A DNA stretch of 64,000 bases from contig JACKHM010000002.1 of assembly GCA_020638995.1 (NCBI GenBank), forward strand, positions 1,426,001 through 1,490,000, in the 5' to 3' direction. Of this stretch, positions 26,224 to 35,820 are shown piece after piece (position 1 is the stretch's first letter; each line of letters begins with the position of its first letter). The notes under the pieces were generated by a model. That model was not told the DNA's origin, ran no database searches, and worked only from the letters and a program-made list of their open reading frames with translations. This DNA is from Planctomycetaceae bacterium (lineage in GTDB: Bacteria; Planctomycetota; Planctomycetia; Pirellulales; Pirellulaceae). Both the position numbers and the translations under genes were made by a program.

Positions 26224-27992
26224 TTTTGCGAATCCTGGAACTCGTCAAAGGGAAGTCCTGCGATGAAAACAGGATCGACGACATGCTGATCATCGAGTGC
26301 ATCTTGAAAAAACAGGCCGTCCACAAGCGCTCCGTCCGGGTACCCCAAATCCGACAGATCGATGCCGACGGCTAGAGCTCGAAACTGTAACGTCTGAGGA
26401 CGCCGCTCGACAACTCCGCTCATCAAAGCGTTAAGCGTCGTCGCAGGCTCTCTGTAAAACAACAAATCGAACTGAGGCAACGGTTGCGCCTCGCGTGATG
26501 TCATCGTGATATCGTACTTATGAATCGTGTGGGATCGCAAATTGCCTTCAAACCTCAACGGACTTACATGGAACGCATCTCCGTTCGGTGGATTCACGAC
26601 GGTCTGCAGTTCGAAGAACAGCACATCCGGTCCCGGTCCGTTGAATATGGCTTGCTCGAATCGAACAGCCATCCCAGGCGTTGCGTCGCTGTCATTCGGG
26701 CCGGGATCTAACATCATTACAGGATCGTTGCCAAGCGGCTCAACCGCCCCTCCGGGGTTCAAGACTCCGGTGTGCAGCAGCCTATCGGCCTCAAGCCCCG
26801 ACAATCTATCGCCGTCATAGCCAACGGGTACGGCTACGTTGGCGTTATTCTCGCCGGCACGAAAGTGAACCACTTTCACACCAATCATTTCGCTGACGGG
26901 TAATGTCTGCACGCGGCCTCCGCGCTGCACGGTTACACTTTGCAGTGCCGAAACAGTGCCGTCATTTGCCTGTTCGGCCTGATAGCCGATGACACGATCG
27001 GGTAATCTATTCCTGTAGGCACGCGGATCAAACGAAATTCGATCGACCGCAAATACTTGCACGTTTGCGAACTTCCGCGCTTCACCGTCGGTCAAGCGAA
27101 TTTCGTGAGCGGACTTGTCAGTATCCCGCTCCAGCTCGCTTAAACTTTCATAGACGTCCGCCGCACCTTCTACAACTTGGACTTCCGTCTCACTTGTCTC
27201 CGACACATTGATGGCAAATCGCGTTCCGCGGTCGATCACTCGCGTCACCGGTGTCTCGACGCGAAACCCTTCGGCTCCTTGCGGGGCATGAACGCTGCAA
27301 CGACCCACGTCCAAAGCAAGACTCGCATCGTCCAAGACTCGAAAGACAGCAGGCCCTTCGACAATCGCCGATGCTCCCGCCGGAAACTCGACTTCGACCA
27401 TTCCGCTCATCAACACGTAATCACGTTCGAGTATCGGTATCGAGCCTATCGGCGGTAGAAGTTCGCCAAAGAATTCAGCGTGCGCTAGACTTGCGAAGCG
27501 AGCGTTACTTTCCAGCATCGGTTTGTTATTCGGGGGAAGTGCGCGCGTGACTGTCGCGGAACCCGCTGGGAGATAGATGTAAGCCCCAACAGCCAGGAAC
27601 GCCAGCGCGACCACGGTCAAAACGCCAACAGATACCGCGGGACTTCGGAAACCCGACTCCGTAGCAACGCGAGTCGACCGGTCGTCTCTCGATGAATCGA
27701 GAATCTTACTATCACTTGCTGACGGAGCGATACCTGCCATCACGCTACCAATGAAACTCTCCGAAGCTTCCGGCAGACGAGCCATGGTTTCGCGAACGAA
27801 CTTGTCATGTCGATCCGGTGACGCTTCAACGACCAGACCAAGCAGATGATGTGTCTGATACATATCGACGGCCAGTTTTAGCAAACTCTCGTCGGTTGCC
27901 AGCAACTCCCGCAACGCTGCGATCCCCGCTTCGTCCAAATCGCCTTCCAGGTAGTCTGTCCATAGGTCGGCGAATCGCTCCTGAACATTCAT
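26220..27992 (-). CDS. FecR-like membrane anti-sigma / sensor protein
   Basis: 590 residues. A cytoplasmic N-terminal segment (1–90, YLEGDLDEAGIAALRELL) resembles the anti-sigma region found in planctomycete FecR proteins. One membrane span follows (about 122–144, VGVLTVVALAFLAVGAYIYL), then the FecR periplasmic domain (about 190–285, with GSVEVEFPAGAS-like and DRGTRFAINV blocks) and a long planctomycete-specific extracytoplasmic tail. It overlaps the ECF sigma stop by four bases and the next gene by four bases. It probably holds or activates the co-encoded sigma factor in response to a surface signal (family knowledge plus context). Confidence 0.88.
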   Translation of the reverse strand: MNVQERFADLWTDYLEGDLDEAGIAALRELLATDESLLKLAVDMYQTHHLLGLVVEASPDRHDKFVRETMARLPEASESFIGSVMAGIAPSASDSKILDSSRDDRSTRVATESGFRSPAVSVGVLTVVALAFLAVGAYIYLPAGSATVTRALPPNNKPMLESNARFASLAHAEFFGELLPPIGSIPILERDYVLMSGMVEVEFPAGASAIVEGPAVFRVLDDASLALDVGRCSVHAPQGAEGFRVETPVTRVIDRGTRFAINVSETSETEVQVVEGAADVYESLSELERDTDKSAHEIRLTDGEARKFANVQVFAVDRISFDPRAYRNRLPDRVIGYQAEQANDGTVSALQSVTVQRGGRVQTLPVSEMIGVKVVHFRAGENNANVAVPVGYDGDRLSGLEADRLLHTGVLNPGGAVEPLGNDPVMMLDPGPNDSDATPGMAVRFEQAIFNGPGPDVLFFELQTVVNPPNGDAFHVSPLRFEGNLRSHTIHKYDITMTSREAQPLPQFDLLFYREPATTLNALMSGVVERRPQTLQFRALAVGIDLSDLGYPDGALVDGLFFQDALDDQHVVDPVFIAGLPFDEFQDSQK

Positions 27993-28597
27993 GACAAACT
28001 TCCTTCAGCGGTCGTCGTTTGACTTTCGACACATTCCTGCAGCTTGCGTCGGATTAACCACAACTGCTTCTTGATAGCTGCTACAGAACGACCAGTGCGA
28101 CTCGCCATCACGTCTAGCGGGATCTCTTCGTAATATCGCCATATGATGAAGCGGCGAAGGTGTTCGCTCAGCAAGTTGACACATTTCTGTAAACGATCCA
28201 ACCGATCGACAAACATCTCCGGTGGCTCGCAACTGCGTCGTTCTAATTCGCGCTGCAGTAGGTCGGGGGCATAGCGAGCATGATAATCGGCCACACGACG
28301 CAATCGCGTGAGTTCGGTCTTGAGTTGAAATTGCGCAATCGTAAACAGCCACGCCTCGAATCGTGTTCCAGGGGTGTAGTCGCTCAGCCGCACATAAGCC
28401 GCAATGAAGGTTCGCTGTGCAACTTCATCGACGTCAATTCCGGGCGGAACATGCCCGGCCAGCCACGCGCGCAACGACGTCTCGAATCGCCGAACAACGG
28501 CTTCAAACGCGCTAGTCTCCCCCTCGCGAGTACGGCAAATCGCGTCTTCAAGTTGCGCGTCGTCTATTGCTGTATGGTCAGTCATCCTATGTAACAT
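27989..28597 (-). CDS. ECF-type RNA polymerase sigma factor
   Basis: 202 residues. Region 2 (about 22–95) contains DEVAQRTFIAAYVRLSDY and RFEAWLFTIAQFQLKTE, typical for the planctomycete ECF groups. Region 4 (about 140–195) has the helix-turn-helix RYYEEIPLDVMASRTGRSVAAIKKQLWLIRRKL. ATG 28597 or the ATG four codons later may be used; neither has a strong Shine–Dalgarno sequence. As first gene of the operon with a FecR-like partner it likely directs transcription of the downstream PSCyt/DUF1501 genes. Confidence 0.92.
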   Translation of the reverse strand: MLHRMTDHTAIDDAQLEDAICRTREGETSAFEAVVRRFETSLRAWLAGHVPPGIDVDEVAQRTFIAAYVRLSDYTPGTRFEAWLFTIAQFQLKTELTRLRRVADYHARYAPDLLQRELERRSCEPPEMFVDRLDRLQKCVNLLSEHLRRFIIWRYYEEIPLDVMASRTGRSVAAIKKQLWLIRRKLQECVESQTTTAEGSLS

Positions 28598-28791
28598 GGC
28601 AGTTCTTAACGTGAGGTTACCCCCGCCAGACGTGTTTTCAGAAAAATTACAGTCGATTTTGCCCAGACGCTCGTTGCCTCCGATTCGTTTCAGTTCGTGG
28701 AGTCTCTAGTCAGTGTGCCCACGCTATACACACATCCATTTATGATAGGCGGGAGACTGCGGAGGCAACAAAGTCAATTTGAACACCGGGC

Positions 28792-30723
28792 CTATAGTTC
28801 CAACCTCCGCCCCATCTCGACAACTTGCTCGGGAGGAATGCCGAAATAAGCACTGGCGTCGTGTGAGTTGTGCATCATCCAAGCAAACAGCCGCTTGTTC
28901 CACACCGAGAATCGCTGCTGGCGGGCGATCTGCAATGAAAGCCGTCCCAAAAAGTATGTTGTTTCTTCGCCGGTGAAGTCCACATTGTGCAGGCGGCACT
29001 GCTGCATGAAGTTCACAACATTGGGCCGCTGCTTGAATCCGCAGTGCGCCACGACGCGATAGACGCCTTCGCCAAGATGAGTCATTTCCACCCGGTCTTC
29101 GAGGCGAACCCACGGAATCTCTTCTGTCACAATCGTGAGGAGCGCGACGGGGCGATGCAGAACGCGATTGTGACGCAGGTTTGCGGATAAAGTCTGCGGA
29201 ATCGTGTCGGAGTTGGGTGTCAAGTAAACGGCCGGTACGTCGACGCGCAATGGAGCGTTCGTGCGAATGTCTTCCAAAAACTCTTCGATCGTAACGGTGC
29301 CCGCTTTCAACATCTGCCAAACCAACCTTCGACCTCGTTGCCAGACAAGCATCACAAGGCAAGTGGCCGCGCCCAGCAGCAAGGGGAACCACCCGCCCTC
29401 GAACAGCTTCACAAGATTCGCACCAAAAAAAAGCAGATCGATCGCCAGAAAAAAACTTACCGTCGGCAGCGCCCAAGCACGCGGCCACTTCCATCGCTTA
29501 CGCATCACGATGTAAAGCAAAACTGCAGTGATCACCATCGTCGTCGTAATCGCCATGCCGTATGCCGAAGCCAGGTGCTCGGACGTGCGAAACGCCAAGA
29601 CGCACCCCAACACAGCCGTCAATAGCAACCAATTGACAACCGGTACATAGACCTGGCCCCGTTCGTCCTTGGACGTGTGGATGATTTGAAGTCGCGGCAA
29701 GTAGCCGAGATGCACGGCCTGAGCACTCAGCGAGAAGGCGCCAGAAATCACGGCCTGCGATGCGATCACCGTTGCAGCAGCGGCGAGGAACACGAGGGGA
29801 ATATGTGCCCAGGTCGGTGCCATCAGAAAGAAAGGATTATCGATGAATTCCGGCGAATCGATGAGCAGTGCCCCCTGGCCAAAATAATTCAACAGAAGTG
29901 CCGGTAAGACGATCGTGAACCAAGCAATGCGGATCGGCCTTGCGCCAAAGTGTCCCATGTCCGCGTACAGCGCTTCGCCACCGGTCACCACAAGAAAGAC
30001 GATGCCGACAACAACAAAACCGTGCCATTGGTTCGCAAGAAAAAACTCGACGGCAAAATGCGGGCTGACCGCTGCGAGCACACTTGGATGTTTTGCAATC
30101 TGAACAATCCCTAGCACCGCAAGCAAACAGAACCACATCAGGATCACAGGGCCGAACAAACGTCCAACGTGAGTTGTCCCTCGACGCTGGATCATGAACA
30201 AGCCACAGAGAATCGCGATCGTGATCGGCAGAACAAGGTGGTCAAACGCGGGCGTCGCGACGTGCAAACCTTCTATCGCACTCAGCACCGAGATTGCCGG
30301 TGTGATCGCTCCGTCGCCGTACAACAGTCCCGCACCAAACAATCCCATGACAAGCAAACCATTTCGTTTTCCAGACTGAGTACGCTTACCAATCGCCAGC
30401 ACCATCAACGCCAAAATGCCACCTTCTCCGTTGTTGTCAGCTCGCATTACGAGCGTTAGATACTTTACGGAGATCACAAGTATTAACGCCCACAGAATCA
30501 GCGACAGCACGCCAAGCACGTTGGCTTCGCTCAGAGACACTGAGAGTTCGCCGCGAAAGCACTCACGCAGCGCGTACAGAGGGCTCGTCCCAATGTCGCC
30601 ATATACCACTCCCAAAGCGGTCAGCGTCAGCAGCCCGAGGGAGCGAACGTCCGGCACAGACGTTGCGTCGGCGGCGGTGGTGGCGTTTGTCGAGTCACAG
30701 GTCAAGGCGATATCCCCGCACAC
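28792..30723 (-). CDS. kup: KUP-family potassium uptake transporter
   Basis: 643 residues, the usual length for KUP. The conserved N-terminal block LTALGVVYGDIGTSPLYALRE (positions 32–52) is diagnostic, followed by about 12 membrane spans up to residue 450 (for example GLFGAGLLYGDGAITPAISVLSA) and a soluble C-terminal domain. It imports K+ by proton symport, usually under low pH or osmotic stress. The gene lies 44 bp downstream of the PLDc_N peptide gene on the same strand and may share its sigma-54-like promoter. Two overlapping frames in this stretch are shadows. Confidence 0.95.
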   Translation of the reverse strand: MCGDIALTCDSTNATTAADATSVPDVRSLGLLTLTALGVVYGDIGTSPLYALRECFRGELSVSLSEANVLGVLSLILWALILVISVKYLTLVMRADNNGEGGILALMVLAIGKRTQSGKRNGLLVMGLFGAGLLYGDGAITPAISVLSAIEGLHVATPAFDHLVLPITIAILCGLFMIQRRGTTHVGRLFGPVILMWFCLLAVLGIVQIAKHPSVLAAVSPHFAVEFFLANQWHGFVVVGIVFLVVTGGEALYADMGHFGARPIRIAWFTIVLPALLLNYFGQGALLIDSPEFIDNPFFLMAPTWAHIPLVFLAAAATVIASQAVISGAFSLSAQAVHLGYLPRLQIIHTSKDERGQVYVPVVNWLLLTAVLGCVLAFRTSEHLASAYGMAITTTMVITAVLLYIVMRKRWKWPRAWALPTVSFFLAIDLLFFGANLVKLFEGGWFPLLLGAATCLVMLVWQRGRRLVWQMLKAGTVTIEEFLEDIRTNAPLRVDVPAVYLTPNSDTIPQTLSANLRHNRVLHRPVALLTIVTEEIPWVRLEDRVEMTHLGEGVYRVVAHCGFKQRPNVVNFMQQCRLHNVDFTGEETTYFLGRLSLQIARQQRFSVWNKRLFAWMMHNSHDASAYFGIPPEQVVEMGRRLEL

Positions 30724-30767
30724 GACAACTGTGAATATGCATAAAGAGAACCGCGTCGTCGTCCAAG

Positions 30768-30977
30768 TCAGGCGTCCCGCGGACTTCTACCAATCACGTA
30801 GTAAAGCAAGACACCCACAAAGGGAAAGAACAGAATAAGCACGATCCAGAGAACTTTGTGTACCGTCGACGCCGATCCTCTGAGCAGTCCTACGATGGCG
30901 ACAACGTCCAGCACGAAGATGACCAAACCGAGCAGGCCATGACCAATTTGGAAAGTGTATGCCAATAGCTGAAACAT
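30768..30977 (-). CDS. Small PLDc_N-type membrane protein
   Basis: 69 residues starting at ATG 30977, eight bases after AAAGGAGT; a longer upstream frame is unsupported. Two transmembrane helices (about 9–29, GLLGLVIFVLDVVAIVGLL, and 38–60, VLWIVLILFFPFVGVLLYYV) followed by GRSPRD match the phospholipase-D N-terminal (PLDc_N) membrane domain occurring as a stand-alone protein. Function unknown. In bacteria such peptides often occur among stress or envelope genes. A sigma-54-like element lies about 57 bp upstream. Confidence 0.85.
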   Translation of the reverse strand: MFQLLAYTFQIGHGLLGLVIFVLDVVAIVGLLRGSASTVHKVLWIVLILFFPFVGVLLYYVIGRSPRDA

Positions 30978-31023
30978 GCGTGTACTCCTTTGGCGGACGT
31001 AACTCTGTGCTGCTATCCTAACA

Positions 31024-31035
31024 GCAACGCGTTGC
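31024..31035. promoter_or_regulatory. 12-bp perfect palindrome over the start-site region
   Basis: GCAACGCGTTGC overlaps the -12 element of the predicted sigma-54 promoter and extends towards the predicted transcription start. Its position suits a repressor or other regulator, or it may be chance. Confidence 0.3.
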
Positions 31036-31048
31036 AAAGACACATCCA
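31033..31048 (-). promoter_or_regulatory. Sigma-54-like promoter of the PLDc_N–KUP genes
   Basis: Minus strand TGGATGTGTCTTTGCA has GG and GC at exactly the -24/-12 spacing of the sigma-54 consensus TGGCAC-N5-TTGCW and a complete TTGCA. Transcription would start near 31022, leaving a leader of about 45 bases that contains the AAAGGAGT ribosome-binding site. Confidence 0.55.
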
Positions 31049-31187
31049 GGGGGACGTTTTCAGCTGTTCGCCGTCGCGCTGCACCACGCACGCGGCGTCT
31101 GCGATCGATTCGGATGAGTTCGGGCCAGATCGTCAAACCTCGCAGGCGTCTCGCTTGTCCGGAACAGGCCAACTGACGACCTAGAAC

Positions 31188-33005
31188 TCAGCCCGCTTGT
31201 TCAACGACATGACGCAGCTCGGAGACGCGATTATGATACGCACCGATCACTTCGCGGCGGCTTATTAATCCAAGAATCTTTTTGTCGTCTTCCGGATCGA
31301 CTACTGGTAGGTAGTCGATGTTCTTTTGAGTAAAGCGGCGAATCGCCGTGTGAAGATCGTCATCGGGCGTTACAGACAGCACCGGTGATACTGCCAGATC
31401 GATTGCCCGGATCAGCATCCCGGCGCCATTCCCTGTCAGAACCGCGCGGAGATCTCGCAATGAAAATATTCCCGTCATGCGACCGCGTTGATCGACTACA
31501 GGGAAGTAGGTGTTGTGCGACTGCGCCGCCAAACGCAAGATTTCATCGATCGGCATGTCTTCTTGAACGAGATCCATTTCTCGACTTGCGTCGAAGACGT
31601 CCCGCACATGAATCTGTTCGAGCACGTCGATCACAAAGTCGCCGGCGTGAGCGGGACTGTCAAGTGGCGAGTTGACTTGTTCTTCGTACAGCGTCCATTT
31701 CGATGACAGCAAAGCCGTGTTCATAATCGACACAAGCATCAGCGGGACCAACAACCCATAGGAGCCGCTCATCTCGCAAACCATCAGCATTGCGGTCAGC
31801 GGAACGCGGGCGACGCCAGCAAAGAAGCCACCCATGCCGACTAAAACATAGGCCTCTGGATGCACGATCGCGCCGGGAAAGAGCTGGTTCACGCACTCCG
31901 CGTAAGCTCCGCCAAGCATAGCGCCAATAAAAAGTGACGGAGCAAACACACCGCCACTGCCACCCGAGGAAATCGTCAGCGAAGTCGTAACGATCTTGCC
32001 AACACAGAGAACGGCCATCAGAGCGAGCGTCAACTTTCCGTTGATCGCCAACTGAATCCATCCATAACCGCCAGACATCAGTTGCGGCAAAAACAGGGCG
32101 ACGACCCCCAGCAGTAGGCCGCCAATTGCCGGCTTAAACATATCCGGTATCGGAAGCTTTTTGAAAACACGATTCCTGATGCCATAGAACGTCGAAACGT
32201 AAGCGTAGCCGGCCAGACCACAAACTACGGCGAACACGAGATAAATGGGCAATTCAGATATCCGGTCAAACGCTAGGTCAGACGGCGTGTGGAATGCGAG
32301 CCCTTGACCGTAGAATGCAGCAAACACGGAGTAAGCCGTGATCGATGCGATGAAACAAGGCACGACGGCTGCGAATTCAAGTGCGGTTGATCCGTACAAC
32401 ACTTCGCTGACAAAAAGCGCTCCGCCCAGCGGAGCCCGAAAGATCGCTCCGATCCCACCCGCTCCTCCGGCAAGCATCAACAGCCGCCGTTCCTGATCGC
32501 CCAGGCCAAGCCTCTCGGCAAGGAACGACCCGAAGCCAGCTCCGATCTGAGCAATCGGGCCCTCACGACCGGCAGACCCTCCCGTACCGATGGTGACAAT
32601 CGATGCGAGCGATTTGATGATGGGAACACGCCCACGAATGCGGCCGCTCAGTCGATGAAACGATCGCACCATCGCGTCGGTGCCGTGTCCCTCAGCCTCC
32701 GGCGCAAATCCATAAACCAAGATTCCACAGACTAACCCGCCCAAAGTCGGAACCAGCATCACCGCCCACCAATGCTCAGGCATTTGCATGGCGTGGGATG
32801 CGACTTCATCACCAGCAGATGGCGGGTAATATCCTTCGATCGAACCCAGCGCTAACGATTGGAGTTGCTCAAGCAAATAGAAAAATGCCGCTGCCCCAAG
32901 CCCGGCCACGACACCGACAAGGGGGCTGTAGAGGATCAGTCGGCCAGACGCTTCGGTGTCGAAGATAGAACGTAGGTGATTCGCAATTCTGTTGAGATGC
33001 GACAC
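31188..33005 (-). CDS. ClC-family chloride channel/transporter with CBS pair
   Basis: 605 residues. The ClC membrane domain (about 20–440) shows the conserved filter and gating blocks GTGGSAGREGPIAQIG, containing the gating glutamate, and GSGGSGGVFAPSLFIGA. Two CBS domains close the protein (about 480–535 and 540–600: DMPIDEILRLAAQSHNTYFPVVD and DDLHTAIRRFTQKNIDYLPVVD), likely nucleotide-sensing. Retention of the gating glutamate suggests Cl-/H+ exchange rather than a pure channel (family knowledge). Located 210 bp upstream of the PLDc_N gene; no sigma-54 element was found before it. Confidence 0.95.
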   Translation of the reverse strand: MSHLNRIANHLRSIFDTEASGRLILYSPLVGVVAGLGAAAFFYLLEQLQSLALGSIEGYYPPSAGDEVASHAMQMPEHWWAVMLVPTLGGLVCGILVYGFAPEAEGHGTDAMVRSFHRLSGRIRGRVPIIKSLASIVTIGTGGSAGREGPIAQIGAGFGSFLAERLGLGDQERRLLMLAGGAGGIGAIFRAPLGGALFVSEVLYGSTALEFAAVVPCFIASITAYSVFAAFYGQGLAFHTPSDLAFDRISELPIYLVFAVVCGLAGYAYVSTFYGIRNRVFKKLPIPDMFKPAIGGLLLGVVALFLPQLMSGGYGWIQLAINGKLTLALMAVLCVGKIVTTSLTISSGGSGGVFAPSLFIGAMLGGAYAECVNQLFPGAIVHPEAYVLVGMGGFFAGVARVPLTAMLMVCEMSGSYGLLVPLMLVSIMNTALLSSKWTLYEEQVNSPLDSPAHAGDFVIDVLEQIHVRDVFDASREMDLVQEDMPIDEILRLAAQSHNTYFPVVDQRGRMTGIFSLRDLRAVLTGNGAGMLIRAIDLAVSPVLSVTPDDDLHTAIRRFTQKNIDYLPVVDPEDDKKILGLISRREVIGAYHNRVSELRHVVEQAG

Positions 33006-33289
33006 AACTCTAAAAGCTTACCTAGGAAAACCGCTGAGAAAGGAAGGGGCCGAAGCCGATCGACAGTACAATCTAATAGACCAACTTAACATCCGCCACC
33101 CGCACGCAACACCGCCAGGTGATTATCTGCATGGACGATCGAGATTAGTAAGATCAGCAGGATCGTTTACACTTGGACGCAGACAGTTGGCGGTATTTGA
33201 AAAGTCGAAATAGTCCTTTGTCCGTCGTCGCAAACCAGGAACGTTCACTCCCCATCATGATTTCAGAGAATGCAAGCAGGAGTTGACCA

Positions 33290-34354
33290 GTGAACATGAA
33301 CAACAAGTACAACGGGATGACTCGTGGAGAATTTGTCAAATTGTCGGCGGGCATCATTGGTGGGCTGGGAATTCCGGGAGTCTTCGAGGGCATTGCAGAA
33401 GCTGACGACAAGGAAACGCCCCATGGGAAATCGCTCGATCACTCTTACATCGAGGCCGGCCTTATCGGCATGGCTCGGTCGAAAGGCTGGTTCAACGCAC
33501 ACCTGGGAGCCGCCGTCCTCGCTGGCTATTACATGTGCAAGGAGAACCAGTTCAACGACACAATCGTCGCGAGCATCAAGCAGCAACTGGATACTTTGAT
33601 GGAGGTTCACCAATCGCAGTTTACACCTTTTCAGAACCTTGCCGCCGACAAAGCGCTGATCGAAGACGTTCCCGTCGCGTTGGGACCGGCTGTTGAGGGA
33701 GGTCTGCGGGCACACGGACATGCCGTAATCTACACCGCACTTTCCGTCAGAGCCTTACGTGATGTGCCGCACATGGCCGATCCACGCCTGATCAAACTGT
33801 TGTGTGGTCACAATGACCAGATCGCGAAAAAGTCACCGACCACACCGAAAGTTCGATCGGATTATGCCAACACACAAGCCATGATCGAAGCACTTTTTAA
33901 CAGCCTTGCTCGATTCGAACCACTATTGGGTCGTCCGACGGTCAGACGTCCAAACTTCACACACATGACAACGCATACCGAGGCATTAATGACGTTGGAG
34001 TCATTAGGCTATGCCGATCTCGCCAAAACTGGACAGCTAGGACATCAGTCGCACATTGGTGAACCAGTCCCGGAGTTCGATCCGGCGGAACACCCTTTAG
34101 AGACGCGTCACTCCACACTGTCCGACGTGATGAGTGAAGAATTTTGGGAGAGCGAAGAAAACAAGCGGCAGTGGCGCGGCGCGTGGCAGGAAAAGAAGAA
34201 CCCGAACGGTTACTGGTTGGCCTTTGGACATCTATTCAAAGTTCTGTACAGCTACCACCGCCTGATTGGGCACATTCAAGACAAAGACAAAGTGCGACTA
34301 GTCAGCCGAATCCTACTCGAGCGCTGCGTCAATCCGAATGTACAGGGTGGATAG
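33290..34354 (+). CDS. Exported protein of unknown function
   Basis: 354 residues from GTG 33290 (an ATG two codons later is possible); GGAG lies seven bases upstream. The N-terminal TRGEFVKLSAGIIGGLGIPGVF looks like a Tat-style or Sec signal with one arginine, so export is likely. The body is helical and histidine-rich, with IEAGLIGMARSKGWFNAHLGAAVLAGYYMCKE and a later HMTTHTEALMTLESLGYADLAKTG. No domain was recognised. It is divergent from the ClC gene and convergent with the DUF1501 protein 3 gene. Confidence 0.8.
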   Translation: MNMNNKYNGMTRGEFVKLSAGIIGGLGIPGVFEGIAEADDKETPHGKSLDHSYIEAGLIGMARSKGWFNAHLGAAVLAGYYMCKENQFNDTIVASIKQQLDTLMEVHQSQFTPFQNLAADKALIEDVPVALGPAVEGGLRAHGHAVIYTALSVRALRDVPHMADPRLIKLLCGHNDQIAKKSPTTPKVRSDYANTQAMIEALFNSLARFEPLLGRPTVRRPNFTHMTTHTEALMTLESLGYADLAKTGQLGHQSHIGEPVPEFDPAEHPLETRHSTLSDVMSEEFWESEENKRQWRGAWQEKKNPNGYWLAFGHLFKVLYSYHRLIGHIQDKDKVRLVSRILLERCVNPNVQGG

Positions 34355-34477
34355 TAGATCTCGATGCAGCTGGCACCGTTAGGCGAGCGCAACCGCTTGG
34401 GCAGAGCCTCCTAGGGAACATTGATGGAGTCGACAGAGCACAAGCGATAATCTCCGGGACGATCACGCTGTCCGGCA

Positions 34478-35803
34478 TCACGCAATGATGTCCCTGGCGA
34501 CTTTACATTCGCTGTCAATTCCGGTCCCGTTGTATTCGAGCTTGCGGTGGTCGAGTCCGCACAGCCAGAGGATGGTGGCATGAAGATCGCGGACATGGAC
34601 GGGGTTTTCGACTGCGGTGAAACCGTAATCGTCCGTTGCTCCATAAGCATAGCCCCGCTTTACGCCTCCTCCCGCCATCCACCAACAGAAGGCGTTCCCA
34701 TTGTGATTCATGTGACCAGAACCACCGCGCCCCATTTCACCTCCCCAGATGACCAGCGTTTGGTCCAATAATCCACGTTGCTTCAAATCCGTGATCAATC
34801 CTGTCAGCGGTTGATCACAGGCCATCGCGAGTTTCGGCAACGCTTCACGAACTTGCCCTGGAGTATGAGTATCCCAATCTCCTCGTCCGCCCGGCACATT
34901 TACCGATGGCACAAGAATGAACCTCACACCATGTTCGACAAGTCGCCGAGCGAGCAGCAGTTTGGTGCCGGTGCTCCGCGTTTCTTGAGGCCCGAGTCCA
35001 TAGAGTTTCTGCATCATTGGATCGGTTGTTTCCTGCGTTAGGTCAAAGGCCTCTGGAGCAGCCGTCTGCATTCGGTGGGCGGTAAAAAACGATTCCGTTC
35101 GGGCATTAAGCTCTTTGAAGCGGGGATGTCTCGCCGAATACCCGGAGTTGAGCGAGCGAAGCTCTTCAAGCCACCTTGTCTGCGCGTCGCCAAGCGGACT
35201 GTTGAGGTTGGCGACAGGCTGCATCAGGTCGTTGACAACTTGTGCCTGTAACGATGGAGGCAAACCACCTGCACCAAATGACCTCGCACCGCCATGAACT
35301 TCGCCGTCGCTCACCGCCCATTTGTCGCCGGCGACTCGACCTGTGAGAAAAACGTGCCCAGGAAGATCTGGATTGCCGCTGCCGAGTCCGTACAGCATCC
35401 ATGCGCCGAGGCTCGCGCCCAGCTTGCTGGCCCCGGTAAAGATATAGAGACCTGCTTCGTTGTGCGAGGCGACAGTTCCATAGCCGGAGCGAATGAGACA
35501 CAACTCGTCTGCCACGGTTTGTAAACGTGGAAAAAGATCACTGATCTCGAGGCCGGAACGTCCGCAAGTTGAAAAGCTCCAAGGGTAAAGTGAGGGATCG
35601 TCAATACGTTTCGGCTTGTCGAACGTATGTGCCTGAGAAGGACCGCCTTTGCAGTAGTAGAAGATGACGCTCCGGACCTTGCCGGGATGATGAGTTCGCT
35701 GTGCTGCGGAGGCGGTGCCAAATTCGTCGGCCCACATGGAACCAGCGGCAACAATACCAGGAGCGGCAACGATACTCGTCAGGAAACGGCGGCGAGAAAT
35801 CAT
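34478..35803 (-). CDS. DUF1501 family exported protein 3
   Basis: 441 residues from the ATG at 35803, seven bases after AAAGGA and 17 bases after the stop of its PSCyt partner; an ATG at 35851 would overlap that gene. Tat signal SRRRFLTSIVAAPGIVAAGS (residues 3–22). Conserved blocks are FYYCKGGPSQAHTFDKPK, LLLARRLVEHGVRFILV and VIWGGEMGRGGSGHMNHNG, ending with HATILWLCGLDHRKLEYNG. Same pairing and role considerations as the other two DUF1501 proteins. Confidence 0.92.
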   Translation of the reverse strand: MISRRRFLTSIVAAPGIVAAGSMWADEFGTASAAQRTHHPGKVRSVIFYYCKGGPSQAHTFDKPKRIDDPSLYPWSFSTCGRSGLEISDLFPRLQTVADELCLIRSGYGTVASHNEAGLYIFTGASKLGASLGAWMLYGLGSGNPDLPGHVFLTGRVAGDKWAVSDGEVHGGARSFGAGGLPPSLQAQVVNDLMQPVANLNSPLGDAQTRWLEELRSLNSGYSARHPRFKELNARTESFFTAHRMQTAAPEAFDLTQETTDPMMQKLYGLGPQETRSTGTKLLLARRLVEHGVRFILVPSVNVPGGRGDWDTHTPGQVREALPKLAMACDQPLTGLITDLKQRGLLDQTLVIWGGEMGRGGSGHMNHNGNAFCWWMAGGGVKRGYAYGATDDYGFTAVENPVHVRDLHATILWLCGLDHRKLEYNGTGIDSECKVARDIIA

Positions 35804-35820
35804 TTCGAATCCTTTGTCAA

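Noticed and set aside
28724..29494. A 256-codon minus-strand open frame
   Set aside because: Lies inside the KUP gene in another frame; the KUP reading has the family motifs.
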